Source of the DNA: Oxytricha trifallax
Lineage: Eukaryota; Ciliophora; Spirotrichea; Sporadotrichida; Oxytrichidae
Length of the DNA: 64,000 nucleotides
Assembly (NCBI GenBank): GCA_000711775.1
Contig: ARYC01000359.1
Span: forward strand, 62,001-126,000
Direction: 5' to 3'
Shown here: in pieces, positions 37,701-49,170 of the stretch
Numbering within the stretch: position 1 is the stretch's first letter
Layout: each line of letters begins with the position of its first letter
Position numbers and translations under genes: made by a program
The notes under the pieces: generated by a model
Seen by the model: the letters and a program-made list of their open reading frames with translations, nothing else
What the model was told of the DNA's origin: nothing
Databases searched by the model: none

Positions 37701-38154
37701 CTTAGATGATTTCAGAATAAAAGAAAACCTTGGCCAAAACTACGATGAGTTAAAATGTACTCAAATAAATTGGAACTCTCAATCATTCTAAACATTCTCA
37801 CAAATTACTGAATAATCATGCAACGATCAAAATTTAGACATAAGTAATATAGATCCCTTAGCCCCTGCAAAGATTTTTCAAAAGGGTGGTTCAATGACGC
37901 TTGATAATATGTTTTTGAAGTAACGCATAGAAAATTAGCACTAAGAAATGATAAACCAAAATTCAAGCAAAATTATAAAGTAAAATAATCATAATCATAA
38001 TTCAGATGATAGTTAATAATCTGATGTGAACGAGGATGACTTGGCATCTGTAATGACTCAACAAAAACATTAAAATAATAATGATTAGAAATTAAATAAA
38101 AACGCTTTAGAAGACATGAAGGATGAAGACCTCATGATGTTTTTAGAAATGTGA
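34773..38154 (+). CDS. SMARCAL1-like SNF2 protein, copy B, 1093 aa
   Basis: Intact paralogue of the copy at 18746-22139. Introns are at the same places: 35579-35609, 35860-35896, 36011-36042. Domains in order: basic low-complexity N-terminus, HARP-like region, SNF2 ATPase with DDFGTGKS, ADEVQ and LLTGSN, then a C-terminal helicase lobe in which FAETFWN is kept but motif VI is KAESLIVTPGM, without the usual arginines. SMARCAL1 proteins rewind RPA-coated DNA at stalled forks; with these changes this one may bind DNA without remodelling it. Similarity to copy A is patchy: some blocks are nearly identical while others differ by 10-20 percent, which suggests gene conversion. No IES occurs in 3.4 kb, unlike most other long genes here, so it may be germline-limited. 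Confidence 0.88.
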
Positions 38155-38255
38155 TTTATTTTAATTATTTAATTTAGATTATTGACCCTTTGATCTTTCT
38201 TGTCATATATGATATGTTTTAATAATTATAATAAATTTTAAATATTTTACTCTAT

Positions 38256-40587
38256 TCACAAAAATTCTTCAATATAAGTAGTAAACATTTGAGTCTCAAT
38301 AAAACATTTAAGAAATGGTTAATCCTATTTGCTAGCTTGGTTAATTATTATTTCACCCATTTCTTTTGCCAAATTTTCACTCTTATATGACTATTTCTTG
38401 TTTCTTATGTTTTTGAGACTCCCTAAAATGTACTTCTTCAAAGCCTATCTGATTGTGAGACAAATATTCCTGCATTTAGCTTTTTGTTTATCGTTAAAAA
38501 CCAAAGCAATATCTTAGACAAAGGAACTACGAGCACTCTCAAGAGTGTATTCAAACGACTATTCTTCATTTGTAAGTATGTTTGTAGATTAGTTCACAAC
38601 TTTAAATATGTCCTTACTGAAACTTTGATAATCATCATCTATTTTCCCAACTAAATCCTCAAAGTGAAATGGTGGTCTTGGCATATTGTCTTTGTTCCAT
38701 ATGATTTCTCCACTCTCCACAAACACCCAAATTTTAGAGTCTCTTTCATCGTCTGAGAGCTGGAGCTCTCTAAATTCTCTCTTTGTTATGCCTACTAATA
38801 AGGGCACTGGTGCTTCAATCATATCTATTAGGGGATGAGGAAGGATTGGTACTAAGGCAAAGCACCACTTAAATGGATAAAGTAGACAGTTCAGTCCTAG
38901 AATTGCTGATGAGACGAGGTTTGATTTTCCAACGAAAATAATTGATTTTTCAAGAAGAACTGCAGAGAGAAGCTGCAAAAATTTATTAGCTGGGAATATA
39001 AAATGAATGGAAATATTTCTATTGAATGTTACATTATAACTAGAATAATTAAGGACAAAACCAGCTGTGTTCTAAAAATGGCACCTCAGTGATAGTTGGC
39101 AAATCATACTTAAGTTAACCGATTTCTTAATTAAACTCAAGTACAATTTGGTCATTTTACATCTCAATATCAAGTTAATAGTATTTATCCAGTATTTATA
39201 ACATATCATTGTTTAGAAGATCTTACTATAAATGTGAAAATATATCTCTCAGGAGTTAGACTTTAAAAACTTTTTCTTATGAGAAATTTCTCAAATTATT
39301 AATAGTTTGCTAATTTAAGATGTTAGCTGAAGCTATAATACAATTATCTTTGACAACATTGGCAAGTAAGTTGATGGCTTCTAAGTGAAGTTAATAAAAA
39401 TGATTCGAGAACATAAAGCAATAAGCTTTCTTAGTAGCAAATATCTTAGAGTCATTGTAATGTTTTTCTAGTTAACTATCTGATAAATTGACCTTGTTAT
39501 TAAAATCAGAGTCTGAAGTCAGTTCATTTAAAATAACACAGATACAGTTATATTACTTTTCTTATATGCCTCCTTCTGGAAAGGTCTCTTGGTATTCATT
39601 GTTATTTCTAGATTTAGTTAAAGAAGTATCACTTTGATTCTCCTCATCAGCATTCATCGTAAAAATAAAGCACTGCTCCCTTAAATTCTTGGTTTGATAT
39701 AGAATTTTTTGGAAGATTGTCTTAGATTTCTCATTAAGATTTTCTCCCTTTGATTTTATTCTTCTTACTTCAACACCATCTGGAAAACAAAAGTCTTTAA
39801 CTACTCTTCTTCTATCACAGACATCTTCTGATTGACTTGAATACATGTAAAGAGTTTTAGGATTTAAATATTAAGAAGTACTTTTTGTCCAATCAATAGT
39901 ACTAATCTCAGTTTCGTCAACTCCTATAATGAAGAACTCTTCAAATAATCTATGGGAATTTTAGCTTCTCTTTTCGTTAGAATTGTTGAATTGGTTCTTA
40001 TCAAATAAGTTGTTAGTGCTTCGAATATTCTGAATAGGTGTTCCAAAGTTATGAGGCTTATTGACTTTTGATTGAAGCAATATAGAAGATTAGTTTATAT
40101 CAATTAGGGTACTAGAGTGTTATAGTGCTGATGATTACAGTCTATCAGAGATTTCATCAAATGGAATTGAATTTGAATTCTTTTCAATTTACTTAAGTAA
40201 ATCTAAATTTGGCATTGATTTTAATAAAGGATTTCCAATCGCAGATTAGTCATTTCTATATCCCATTGTCATGCCTCCCACTCTGAAGGGATTTAGGAAT
40301 TCCATTTACTTGGAAGCATGAGTGATTCTTGCATAAGTGGGATTTTTAATCAACTTGCTCTCCCCTAGAGACAGGCTTTTATCTTTAGTATCAGTTGGAG
40401 TGTTTTAGAAATCTTGCTCTTCATCTGAGTGATTTTAACTCTTTCCTTCTTCTTTGATTGTTTAGTACTCTCGGAATGACTCAATATTTTTCTTTTCAAG
40501 TTTAACTGTGGTAGTTCAAATATTTACTAAAAAACTAAATAATTCTAATTATAACTGTCTTATTAATCTATTTTCCATGGAAACCAT
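38256..40587 (-). CDS. DENN-domain protein, about 738 aa
   Basis: Likely a Rab guanine-nucleotide exchange factor. The first 270 residues are Ser/Asn-rich. Then uDENN (FCFPDGVEVRR, CFIFTM, YNCICVILNE), the central DENN core (LLEKSIIFVGKSNLVSS, LLYPFKWCFALVPILP, IEAPVPLLVGI) and a dDENN tail (LKKYILGSL, FLKCFIETQMFTTYIEEFL). Two IESs, 38982-39060 and 40483-40518, were needed; with both removed the frame is an exact multiple of three from ATG 40587 to TGA 38256. No introns. Acts at membranes of the endocytic or secretory route; the Rab partner cannot be told. Confidence 0.85.
38982..39060. other. IES, pointer AAAA
   Basis: 79 bp in the DENN core. The A-run pointer leaves a few alternatives by one or two bases, but only one join keeps the frame, reading EHSWFLQLLSAVLLEK. 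Confidence 0.65.
40483..40518. other. IES, pointer AATATTT
   Basis: 36 bp near the 5' end of the DENN gene, with the pointer at 40483 and 40519. It holds the only in-frame TGA; the join reads FLVNIESFREYQ. Confidence 0.78.
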
Positions 40588-40683
40588 AAATTAAGAATTA
40601 CTAATGGAATTTACTTTTAAGTTACCTAAATGAACCTACAATAATGCAGATTTTAAATAATATATTCACTATGTAACATTATA

Positions 40684-41871
40684 TGTTCACCGCCGAGGTA
40701 CCTCCCCCCACCCCTCCCCCCAGTCCCTAAACCGAGGTACCTCCCCCCACCCCTCCCCCAGTCCCTAAACCGAGGTACCTCCCCAAACCCCTCCCTCCAC
40801 CTCAAAATGAAGTCCCCCTTATATTCCCCACTTTAAATGAAAAAACATATTCCCAAGGTATGAATCGACTCACTTGTGACATCTCACTCTCCTTATAATA
40901 TTTACTCTTAAATGACATAAATTTTTCTATAATCTTTAATATCATTTTTATAGCTATGTTGATGTTATTTTTAATTTTTGGCAACTCTCACTTCGTCCGT
41001 CAAATATTTTTTAGATATACTCCAATCGGAAAATATATTTCAATTGAGTTTAGATTATCTAGAATTTTTGCAGATTTTATTAATACAATAGATTATACAC
41101 ATAAAAATTACAAAAATCTTTTTCAACCTAAATCAACTTCATTCGATTTTAATATAAAAATTAGCATGAGTAAATTTTATAAAATACTTATTTACTGTCA
41201 AGAATAAAAACTCTTATTTCATAATTTATGAATATATTCAAAAATGATTATGTTTGTTGATTTTATTATTATTTCAAAATATTGAATATATTCATAAATT
41301 ATGAAATAAGAGTTTTTATTCTTGACAGTAAATAAGTATTTTGTAAAATTTACTCATGCTAATTTTGATATTAAAATCGAATGAAGTTGATTTAGGTTGA
41401 AAAAGATTTTTGTAATTTTTATGTGTATAATCTATTGTATTATTAAAATCTGCAAAAATTCTAGATAATCTAAACTCAATTGAAATATATTTTCCGATTG
41501 GAGTATATCTAAAAAATATTTGACGGACGAAGTGAGAGTTGCCAAAAATTAAAAATAACATCAACATAGCTATAAAAATGATATTAAAGATTATAGAAAA
41601 ATTTATGTCATTTAAGAGTAAATATTATAAGGAGAGTGAGATGTCACAAGTGAGTCGTTTCATACCTTGGGAATATGTTTTTTCATTTAAAGTGGGGAAT
41701 ATAAGGGGGACTTCATTTTGAGGTGGGGGAGGGGTTGGGGAGGTACCTCGGTTTAGGGACTGGGGGAGGGGTGGGGGGAGGTACCTCGGTTTAGGGACTG
41801 GGGGAGGGGTGGGGGAGTACTCGGTTTAGGGACTGGGGGGAGGGGTGGGGGGAGGTACCCCGGGGTGAACA
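40684..41871. mobile_element. Giant foldback element with GC-rich minisatellite ends, 1188 bp
   Basis: Two near-identical arms of about 550 bp face each other around a loop near 41243-41280. The ends are TGTTCACC/GGTGAACA and are flanked by the 6-bp duplication ATTATA (40678-40683 and 41872-41877). Each arm starts with three tandem units of about 38 bp with the core CCGAGGTACCTCCCCCCACC, strikingly GC-rich for this DNA. Each arm also holds the same 83-codon open frame as a mirror image. It lies 97 bp upstream of the DENN start. Confidence 0.9.
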
Positions 41872-42011
41872 ATTATATATTGCAAATTAGATATGCCCTT
41901 ATGGAACTAAAATTTAAATTTTCCTTAAGATTTTTTTCAAGTTGATATTTATAATACGTGATTATATAAATTAATATAATTGTGAAATGATATAAGAATA
42001 ACATTCTTATA

Positions 42012-42277
42012 TAAAACCCCGTTAGTCAATTAAGAATGAAGATTGGGGATTAAGAATAATGAAATTAAGAATTAATTATAATTGGCTGAAATTTAATATA
42101 ATTAGGCTAAAAACAAATTTACGCACCCTGATTGGTTTATTTTATAGAGACAATTAATCGAGCCAATGGCTTTAATAATTAGCCAAAACTTTAATAATTT
42201 ACGCCAATTATAATTAATTCTTAATTTCATTATTCTTAATCCCCAATCTTCATTCTTAATTGACTAACGGGGTTTTA
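42012..42277. mobile_element. Palindromic MITE with telomere-like ends, TA duplication
   Basis: The 266-bp element starts TAAAACCCCGTTAGTCAATT and ends with its inverse, flanked by TA. The arms are about 75 bp and nearly identical. It overlaps the 3' end of the neighbouring Q/N-rich gene; excision at TA would keep that gene open to a TGA at 41937. Confidence 0.85.
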
Positions 42278-44941
42278 TAAATAACTACTGTGGCAGTAGG
42301 AACAAACTTCTGCCTTCTACTCATTTTCTTATTAGTAGATCTATTTATTATACTTTTTTCCATCTCCTTCTTTTGATTATCACTGTAAGAAGCGGCTCTA
42401 TACGTTTCTTTCATTTAATCATTGAGGGATAATGGCCCCAATTTTTAGACTGGAGTCTCCAACAATAGGTGTTTGTCTGTGAAAGTCTGATCCTCCATAA
42501 TTCTTTGAGTTTTCAGTAAATGGTCATCTTCTTCTAATAGGACTTTCAAATTGTTTGACTATTTGACTCTTTTGTCTTTAGGGCTCTGATACATCATAAT
42601 TTCTTCATTTTAGAAATTAACCTGAGCTCTATTATTTGACTCTTTATTTCTTTATCTTTAAGCATTAACGCTCTCTATGAAGTCGTAATCCTCATCTTCG
42701 TTTTCAACAATTACATCGTCGTCATTTTGGGCGTCTTATCGATTATAGTTATCATAGTTCTCAAATTCTAGGCTGCTTGTAATCTGTAGATTCTGGTACC
42801 TTTGATCGATACTTTCCTTCCTTAGCATGTGTGATGGTTGAATTTGATGCATTTTATTCACTGTAACATTTTCATTAAACTACATACTTTTAGGAACTTT
42901 CTTCTCTGCTAATTTCCTCTGGTCTCTCTTAAGTTTTGCAAAATATTAATGTTAAGCGATTCTTATAGGATCTTGTTTTAACTTGATGGCCTGCATATTG
43001 CCTCCAGTTTCATCTAAGTGCATCATCTTAAATCTACTAAAGCCTAAATTGTAAGTTTTATTCATACCCAGGATTGTTTTAATGTTATCTTTATGAAATT
43101 AGTCTGGAATATGAGCTGATTAATTTGATTCTCTCAAGGTGTTTTAGTTTGATTGTTCATTTTAATCCAACTAAAAGAAATTGAGTTGTTATGAATTCCT
43201 TACATCAACATCATCTTAGTTTTATTATTAGGAGTTAATTAGAATTTAATGATCTCCACTCTTAAATTTCTTAAGAGCTTGGTTCTTTTGATTTTTATCA
43301 ACTTAAGGGAGACCATTATTAGAGTTGGAGTCATTGAAATTAAAAGCCATGGGATCATTATTGTCTGTATAATCAATAGATAGTCCTTGAACAGTTTAAG
43401 TATCATATTTTATGAAATTATTTGAGGGATGATTCCTCACTCGTTTGGTTTCCTGAAGCTATTTGAATGCATCAGAATTAAAGTCATTCAATTAATCTGA
43501 TGGGAACATTTATCTGTCAATAGAATTTTAAGTCTGCATATTTTTGAAGCTTTCTAAAGTGCTTCGTTACTGGGAATCATTTGAGCTTCTTTGCTAGCTG
43601 TCTCTTACTTTATTTTTTGTTACTTAAATGTTGATTGCATCATATATCTCTGTTTATTTATTAAAATTTAATCATTAACATAGATTTTAATTAGACTCTT
43701 AATTAAATAATAAAGCACTAATTATATAAAAATAGCTTATTAAATTATATTTAAATTGATGGTTTAATTCCTAGCATTGTCTTCCTCTAAAGAATTATTA
43801 TTAGTATTAGAATTGTTCGATCCATTCCTATTTCTTGAACTCGACCTTATTTTGCTGATCATAATAGGTTAATTGTTAAGTTCTTAAGGTTAGTATTGTT
43901 ACTGCTCCTGATTGAAATTTGTTGAATTCATTTTTTAAGCCATTAAAAGTTGAGTTAATCTAGGGCTAACACTTCTAGGTCCTTCAAAATTAACTTCTGG
44001 TGATTGATACACAACACTGCTTTAATCTTGAATTTGGGATATTCCTGCACAGACTTATAAAATAAATTAATCAAAATTAAATGGGATTTACATGTCATGC
44101 GTTTTTAAGCAGAGTTTTGTTGTTTGAGTTCTCCTGAAAGATATTGATTTCTTTGTTCTAAATATATCATTCTTTCTTTCATTTCTTCCAATTCATTTTG
44201 GAGTGAAATCCTCATTTCTCTCTCATTGTATAGCTCCTATTAAAATAATTATAACTGATTTAAACATACCTGCTATTATTAGAAGAGCTATTATTCTTGT
44301 TCTATACGCATTTGGTGTTCATCCTCATAGGACTACCTCCACATGCAATTATGATTTTTATTATTATTATAGTTTACTGGCTATTGCTACTATTGCTATT
44401 ATTAAGGTTAAACTGATTGGAATTGCTAACTTTTCATGACTCCGTTAGTGTTTTTATTGCTACTTTGATTGCTATATTGGTGTGTCTTTTGAATGTTGTG
44501 TGCACTGTTGTTGTTTTACATATTATTTTGCAAGTTCTATGAGAAATTTTCATCTAAAGAGCTATTTTGCTTGACTATCATTGACAATTATGAATTGTGG
44601 GAGTGCATCTTAGTTAAGTTTTAAGGGTATCCTTGGCCTTACATGCCAATGCCAGACCCAAACCCTATATTCAAGCCATTTGGACTACCAAGACTCATAG
44701 GACTAGCAAAACTTTATTTAGCGGAGTGCATCGTTGAGGATTGTTAAGTGAATGTCAATCCATCTTGAGATTGTAATTAAGTGCTATTTTGGTGCGATAG
44801 CATTTGCAAATTATTAGACTTATGGTTCCTACCTAGTTATATAGATACAACACTACCAATTCCTCTCTCTTTTTAATGAGAAATAGCTGAAGATTGAGTG
44901 GAAGTGGCTGCTTACTTATGATTTATATAGTTTTGACTCAT
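42250..44941 (-). CDS. Q/N-rich coiled-coil protein of unknown function, about 831 aa
   Basis: Frame from ATG 44941 to TGA 42250. Introns 44237-44269 (33 nt) and 44054-44091 (38 nt); one IES 43631-43755. The N-terminal 250 residues are Ser/Asn/Gln-rich with a run of eight Gln. A short coiled coil follows (NELEEMKERMIYLEQRNQYL). The C-terminal half is charged and acidic around VIVENEDEDYDF. No known domain. The last 13 codons of this model lie in the palindromic MITE; if that MITE is cut out in the macronucleus the protein would end at 41937 with a different tail of about 25 residues. Confidence 0.68.
43631..43755. other. IES, pointer TTGAT
   Basis: 125 bp that split what first looked like two genes. 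TTGAT at 43631 and 43756; the join puts both parts in one frame with no TGA (NQTINIQVTKNKVRD). Confidence 0.7.
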
Positions 44942-45045
44942 TTTATTATTTAAATTTAAACTTAGTAATTTATAATTAATCAAATCTCTAATTTGTAATT
45001 TAATAATTAAATAAAAGAGAGTTTTAAGATACTCTTAAGCAGAAA

Positions 45046-47597
45046 ATGGCAGCAGATTTTATAAACACGCATTTAAATCAAACTATAGGCATTTAGAGAA
45101 ATCTTATGCTAGATTAGCTTTAAAATGAAGAAGGTTAATAGGAGATTTAAGTAGTAAGCTAAAAATGGGATAATTTTTAGATTTATGAAAGAAATCTATA
45201 CACATACAAATACCCTCTTCCAACTCTTAAATCTTAATTAAGCACCACAATTGCTTCGAAGATTCAAATTCAAACAAAAATTACAAGCATATTGAGTTTG
45301 ATTTGCAAATTTATGTTAATGGTTCTTATGGTTCCATCAGTTTCAGGCAATTAAGATTTAGATAAAACTAGTACTTAGACAACTTCTAAAAGTGGCTAAA
45401 TTTAAGATGATACTAAGATTGAAAATTTCGAGTAAGAAGCATCAATTTTGTTAAATCAAGGAATGTTTAAATCTACAAACAATTCAACTCAAAATGCTTT
45501 CAGCTAAGCGCTAAATTACAAAGAAATCGTGTCTCTAAATATGCAGCTTAAAAGCAAGTCAATAATTGGATTACTTTTCATGATAGCCTTGTTTATAGTA
45601 GTATTCAGATTTGCAAGTCGAAGAAGTGATTCCATGAAGAAAAAGCTGCCTAAAACACTGTCTTTATTTTGGTTCTTTAGTACTATATAGCTATATTTAG
45701 ATTTGAACTTCCTCTAAATTGACAAGAAACCCTATGCCAAATCTTTGTTGATAGGTATTTCTCCTATTGATCACAGTACGAACTACATACCTGAAGTGCT
45801 TCATTTGCTACTGTTTCTAATATGCTTATTTTACTTCTTTTCACTTATCTTCAGGTTTCATGAACTTTAGGGAAGAGAAGAAGTTGAGGAGATTATTGAA
45901 CAGATGCAGCATTAACTTGAAAATTAGAGGCGTATTGAGTAAGGTTTGGCGCCTAATTAACAAGCACCTCAAATAACTAATGCAAACGCTAACATGGAGG
46001 GAGTTGAAAATAATGGCAGATAACAGGAGATTGGCGGTTTGGTATCTCAATCATTAATTCAAGTCAATGGTCTAACATGGAGATCATCTCTTGAATTCTA
46101 TCATTCATTATAAATGTATTACTTTTGGACTTTTTACTTTTAATTAAAAATTAATTTTGATAATTTATGCGTTCTCATGTTTATACTGTTCCTAACCTTC
46201 GTAAAACTACTCATGCTTCACAATGGTATCTTATTCGTGAGACTGACTTCTTTCTCAATCAACACACTTGATAACCTGGAAATGTTCACTAATTCACCAA
46301 GAATCTTGGCTCTTTTTACTGTATCTTTCTTAGCTTTTAGTTAATTTGTGGGTAGAACAAGTACAGACAAGCAGCAGTATTTCTTCCAGAAAATAATTCC
46401 ATTTTTCATAGTAGTCATTCACTCAGCAACTTTGTTACTTAAGCGCAATCTGATATTTACCTATGATGATATATTTTGTGCAATTATCTTCTTGACATCT
46501 CTGTCGTTGTATTATACTTATGAGTCTCCTGATGCCATGAGGAACAGCAGACATGCAAATCCGTTCTTACACTATAACAATGGACAAAACCTAGCCCTTG
46601 ATGGAAGCAACATTCTTGGTTAAAATTAGACTAAAAACATAATTCAAAACAGTTTGGGTGGTGAACCCTCTACAACAAGAATCAATGTGGCTTAACTCGC
46701 CAATGATGAAAGACTGAAACTTCTGCTTAAGAACACTTCAGCAGCCTAATTAGTGAAGATTCTAGAAAACTCCAATGCTGAATTGGCAAATTCTATTACT
46801 AAGGAGGAAGTTAAATTGAGAAAAGCCTTAATTGAAGAAGAATTGAGAAAGCGCAGAGAAGAACACGAGGAGTATCTAAGACAGAAAAAAATTATGATGA
46901 ATCAAAGATCAAGTGCCAGATATCACAGTGACCAAGGAGAATCAGACGAGTATGATGATGGTGATGGACAGATGATAAATGATGAACTTGATGAAGATGA
47001 TTATGAATCATCAGATGATAACCTTGCTCAAGCCCAACATCAACAGATGATGAGTGGAAACACTGGAAATCTTTTCAGTCCAAGTGACAACTAGATGTTA
47101 ATGGACTACATTAAAAAAACTGTAGACAAGAAATATGACGCCTTTGCACAATTTAACGAGGGAGGTGGCCACGATTTCTATGGAATGTCAAAGCAAGAAG
47201 CCTAACAGAAGTTCCAATAACTACTCCTACAGTAGCTAAACCAACAATTAAACGAAGAAACCAAGAAGATCTTGAACTTGAAGGGTTTGTAATTTGGTCA
47301 ACAGATAACCCCATAGGAGCAAGAATTGATGCAGAAATTTGGATTCTTAGCAGCTGGTCAAACAATAGCTTCTTAACAGCAAAGATTGAAGCAAACACAG
47401 ATGAAATAGACAACAACTCAGGGTGGTTAAGGTTAGCAGACAAATAATGCTTCTGCACCTACTGCTGAAAATAACAGCAAGAAGGGAGGTACTAAAATAA
47501 TTTATATATATATAATATAATAACAAAAATATGTACTGCTCATAAGATACCAACCAAAGCACCATCAGGCAGACCAAATCAAAGAAAGAGAAGATGA
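45046..47597 (+). CDS. Multi-pass membrane protein with acidic, Gln-rich C-terminal tail, 835 aa
   Basis: ATG 45046 to TGA 47595. About six to eight hydrophobic segments lie between residues 75 and 500, including IIGLLFMIALFIVVFRFASR and CVLMFILFLTFVKLLML. Then come a charged coiled coil (EEVKLRKALIEEELRKRREE), an acidic stretch and a Gln-rich region. One IES, 47489-47532, must be removed to give a basic C-terminus KIPTKAPSGRPNQRKRR. No family recognised; a ciliate-specific membrane scaffold is possible. No introns. Confidence 0.7.
47489..47532. other. IES, pointer GTACT
   Basis: 44 bp near the 3' end of the membrane-protein gene. GTACT at 47489 and 47533; the join reads KKGGTAHKIPTKAPSG. 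The unspliced frame is also open for a while, so this is less certain than the others. Confidence 0.6.
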
Positions 47598-47779
47598 AAT
47601 AAAAAACCAATGAAAACAAGTTTGAATTAATAAATAGAAAGGTTATCATTTGTTTATAAAAAGAAATTCGAATCAATTAAATCATTATAAAAAAAACTAT
47701 TCTAAAATTATGACAACAATTTCTATATATAAGGAATAATAATTTATGATAAATAAAGAATAAACTCATTAATTAATCA

Positions 47780-48760
47780 TAAGGTAGAATTTTCTGATTG
47801 ATCTGCGATTTTAATAATAAATACAGATATAGATATATATACTTGCTTAATTACTAGGTAAATCAGCGATAATAAGCTTTATTGAGTACAAATTGCTTAA
47901 ACATCTCCCATTTTTTACAAATTTGTCCTTTTTATTGACTCTTTTGTTGATCTATTTCCTGTGTAACTGCTAGTATTTCAACAGAGATAACTACTTTCAT
48001 AAATCTCTTTGTAGACTAGTTGGAGATCACAAATTCTGTAGGATTATTTGCAAAAGTCACTTATATTTACAAAATGCGGAGTCAGAGTGGTCCTGTTAAT
48101 GCAGCTAAAACGTAATTGCTAAAATACAATTGCTTAGGAACTTTTAATTATTAATTTTTAATTTATTAATTTAAATATAGCTGTTATTAACTATAGTAAT
48201 TAGGACACATTAAAACTTTTTAAGTTTTAATCTAGAATGAATTATTATTTTTTAAAAGAGATTAATTTATAGAGAAATGTTATTTGTGGAAACTTATTAA
48301 ATTTTACATTTAAAATAGTTAATTTGTAAAAAGTCCTAATTACTATAGTTAATAACAGCTATATTTAAATTAATAAATTAAAAATTAATAATTAAAAGTT
48401 CCTAAGCAATTGTATTTTAGCAATTACGTTTTAGCTGCATTAACAGGACCACTCTGACTCCGCATTTTGTAAATATAAGTGACTTTTGCAAATAATCCTA
48501 CAGAATTTGTGATCTCCAACTAGTCTACAAAGAGATTTATGAAAGTAGTTATCTCTGTTGAAATACTAGCAGTTACACAGGAAATAGATCAACAAAAGAG
48601 TCAATAAAAAGGACAAATTTGTAAAAAATGGGAGATGTTTAAGCAATTTGTACTCAATAAAGCTTATTATCGCTGATTTACCTAGTAATTAAGCAAGTAT
48701 ATATATCTATATCTGTATTTATTATTAAAATCGCAGATCAATCAGAAAATTCTACCTTAA
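47780..48760. mobile_element. Foldback element, 981 bp, arms about 430 bp
   Basis: The arm from TAAGGTAGAATTTTCTGATT to GTAATTAGGAC (near 48207) is repeated inverted from 48331 to 48760, almost without mismatch, around a 120-bp non-palindromic centre. It encodes nothing visible. It lies between the 3' ends of two convergent genes. No target duplication is clear. Confidence 0.88.
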
Positions 48761-49170
48761 CTTATGTTGTTCCTTAATTCTAAAAATCAAGAGTCTCAGA
48801 CTTAATATCGATCATGAATTTTTAAAAATAAAAATTATTATTTATCAAATTTAAACAGAAAATATATTCATTATGATTAATTTACCTGAAAACAATAATA
48901 GATACTATATATGTTAAGTAAGTTATATTATTTTCATATAAAACAAGCAATTATCGTTATAAATAATAATTTTTTATAGAATTGCAATAGACACTGATAT
49001 TCAATATAAAATAGCTTGAAAATAATTAATTTATATTACAAATAGAGGAAATATTATTAGCGACTAAAACAAAGAGAGGAGACACCTACGTTATTTAGAT
49101 TTTCTCGAAAATAATTATAATCTCTAATTATATGATATATCTAAGGCTCATAAAAACTTGTTCGCTTAAA
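48761..49170. other. Intergenic AT-rich sequence, nothing seen
   Basis: 410 bp between the foldback element and the CFAP97-like gene. No coding frame, repeat or RNA gene was seen. Confidence 0.4.

Noticed and set aside
40956-41721. Two 83-codon and two 60-codon open frames mirrored on both strands
   Set aside because: They are the same sequence read from the two arms of the 1.19-kb palindrome, with no domain or codon signature, so they are most likely by-products of the inverted repeat.
42250-44941. Two adjacent minus-strand genes
   Set aside because: The TTGAT pointer at 43631 and 43756 joins them into one open frame, and no good independent start exists for the downstream part.
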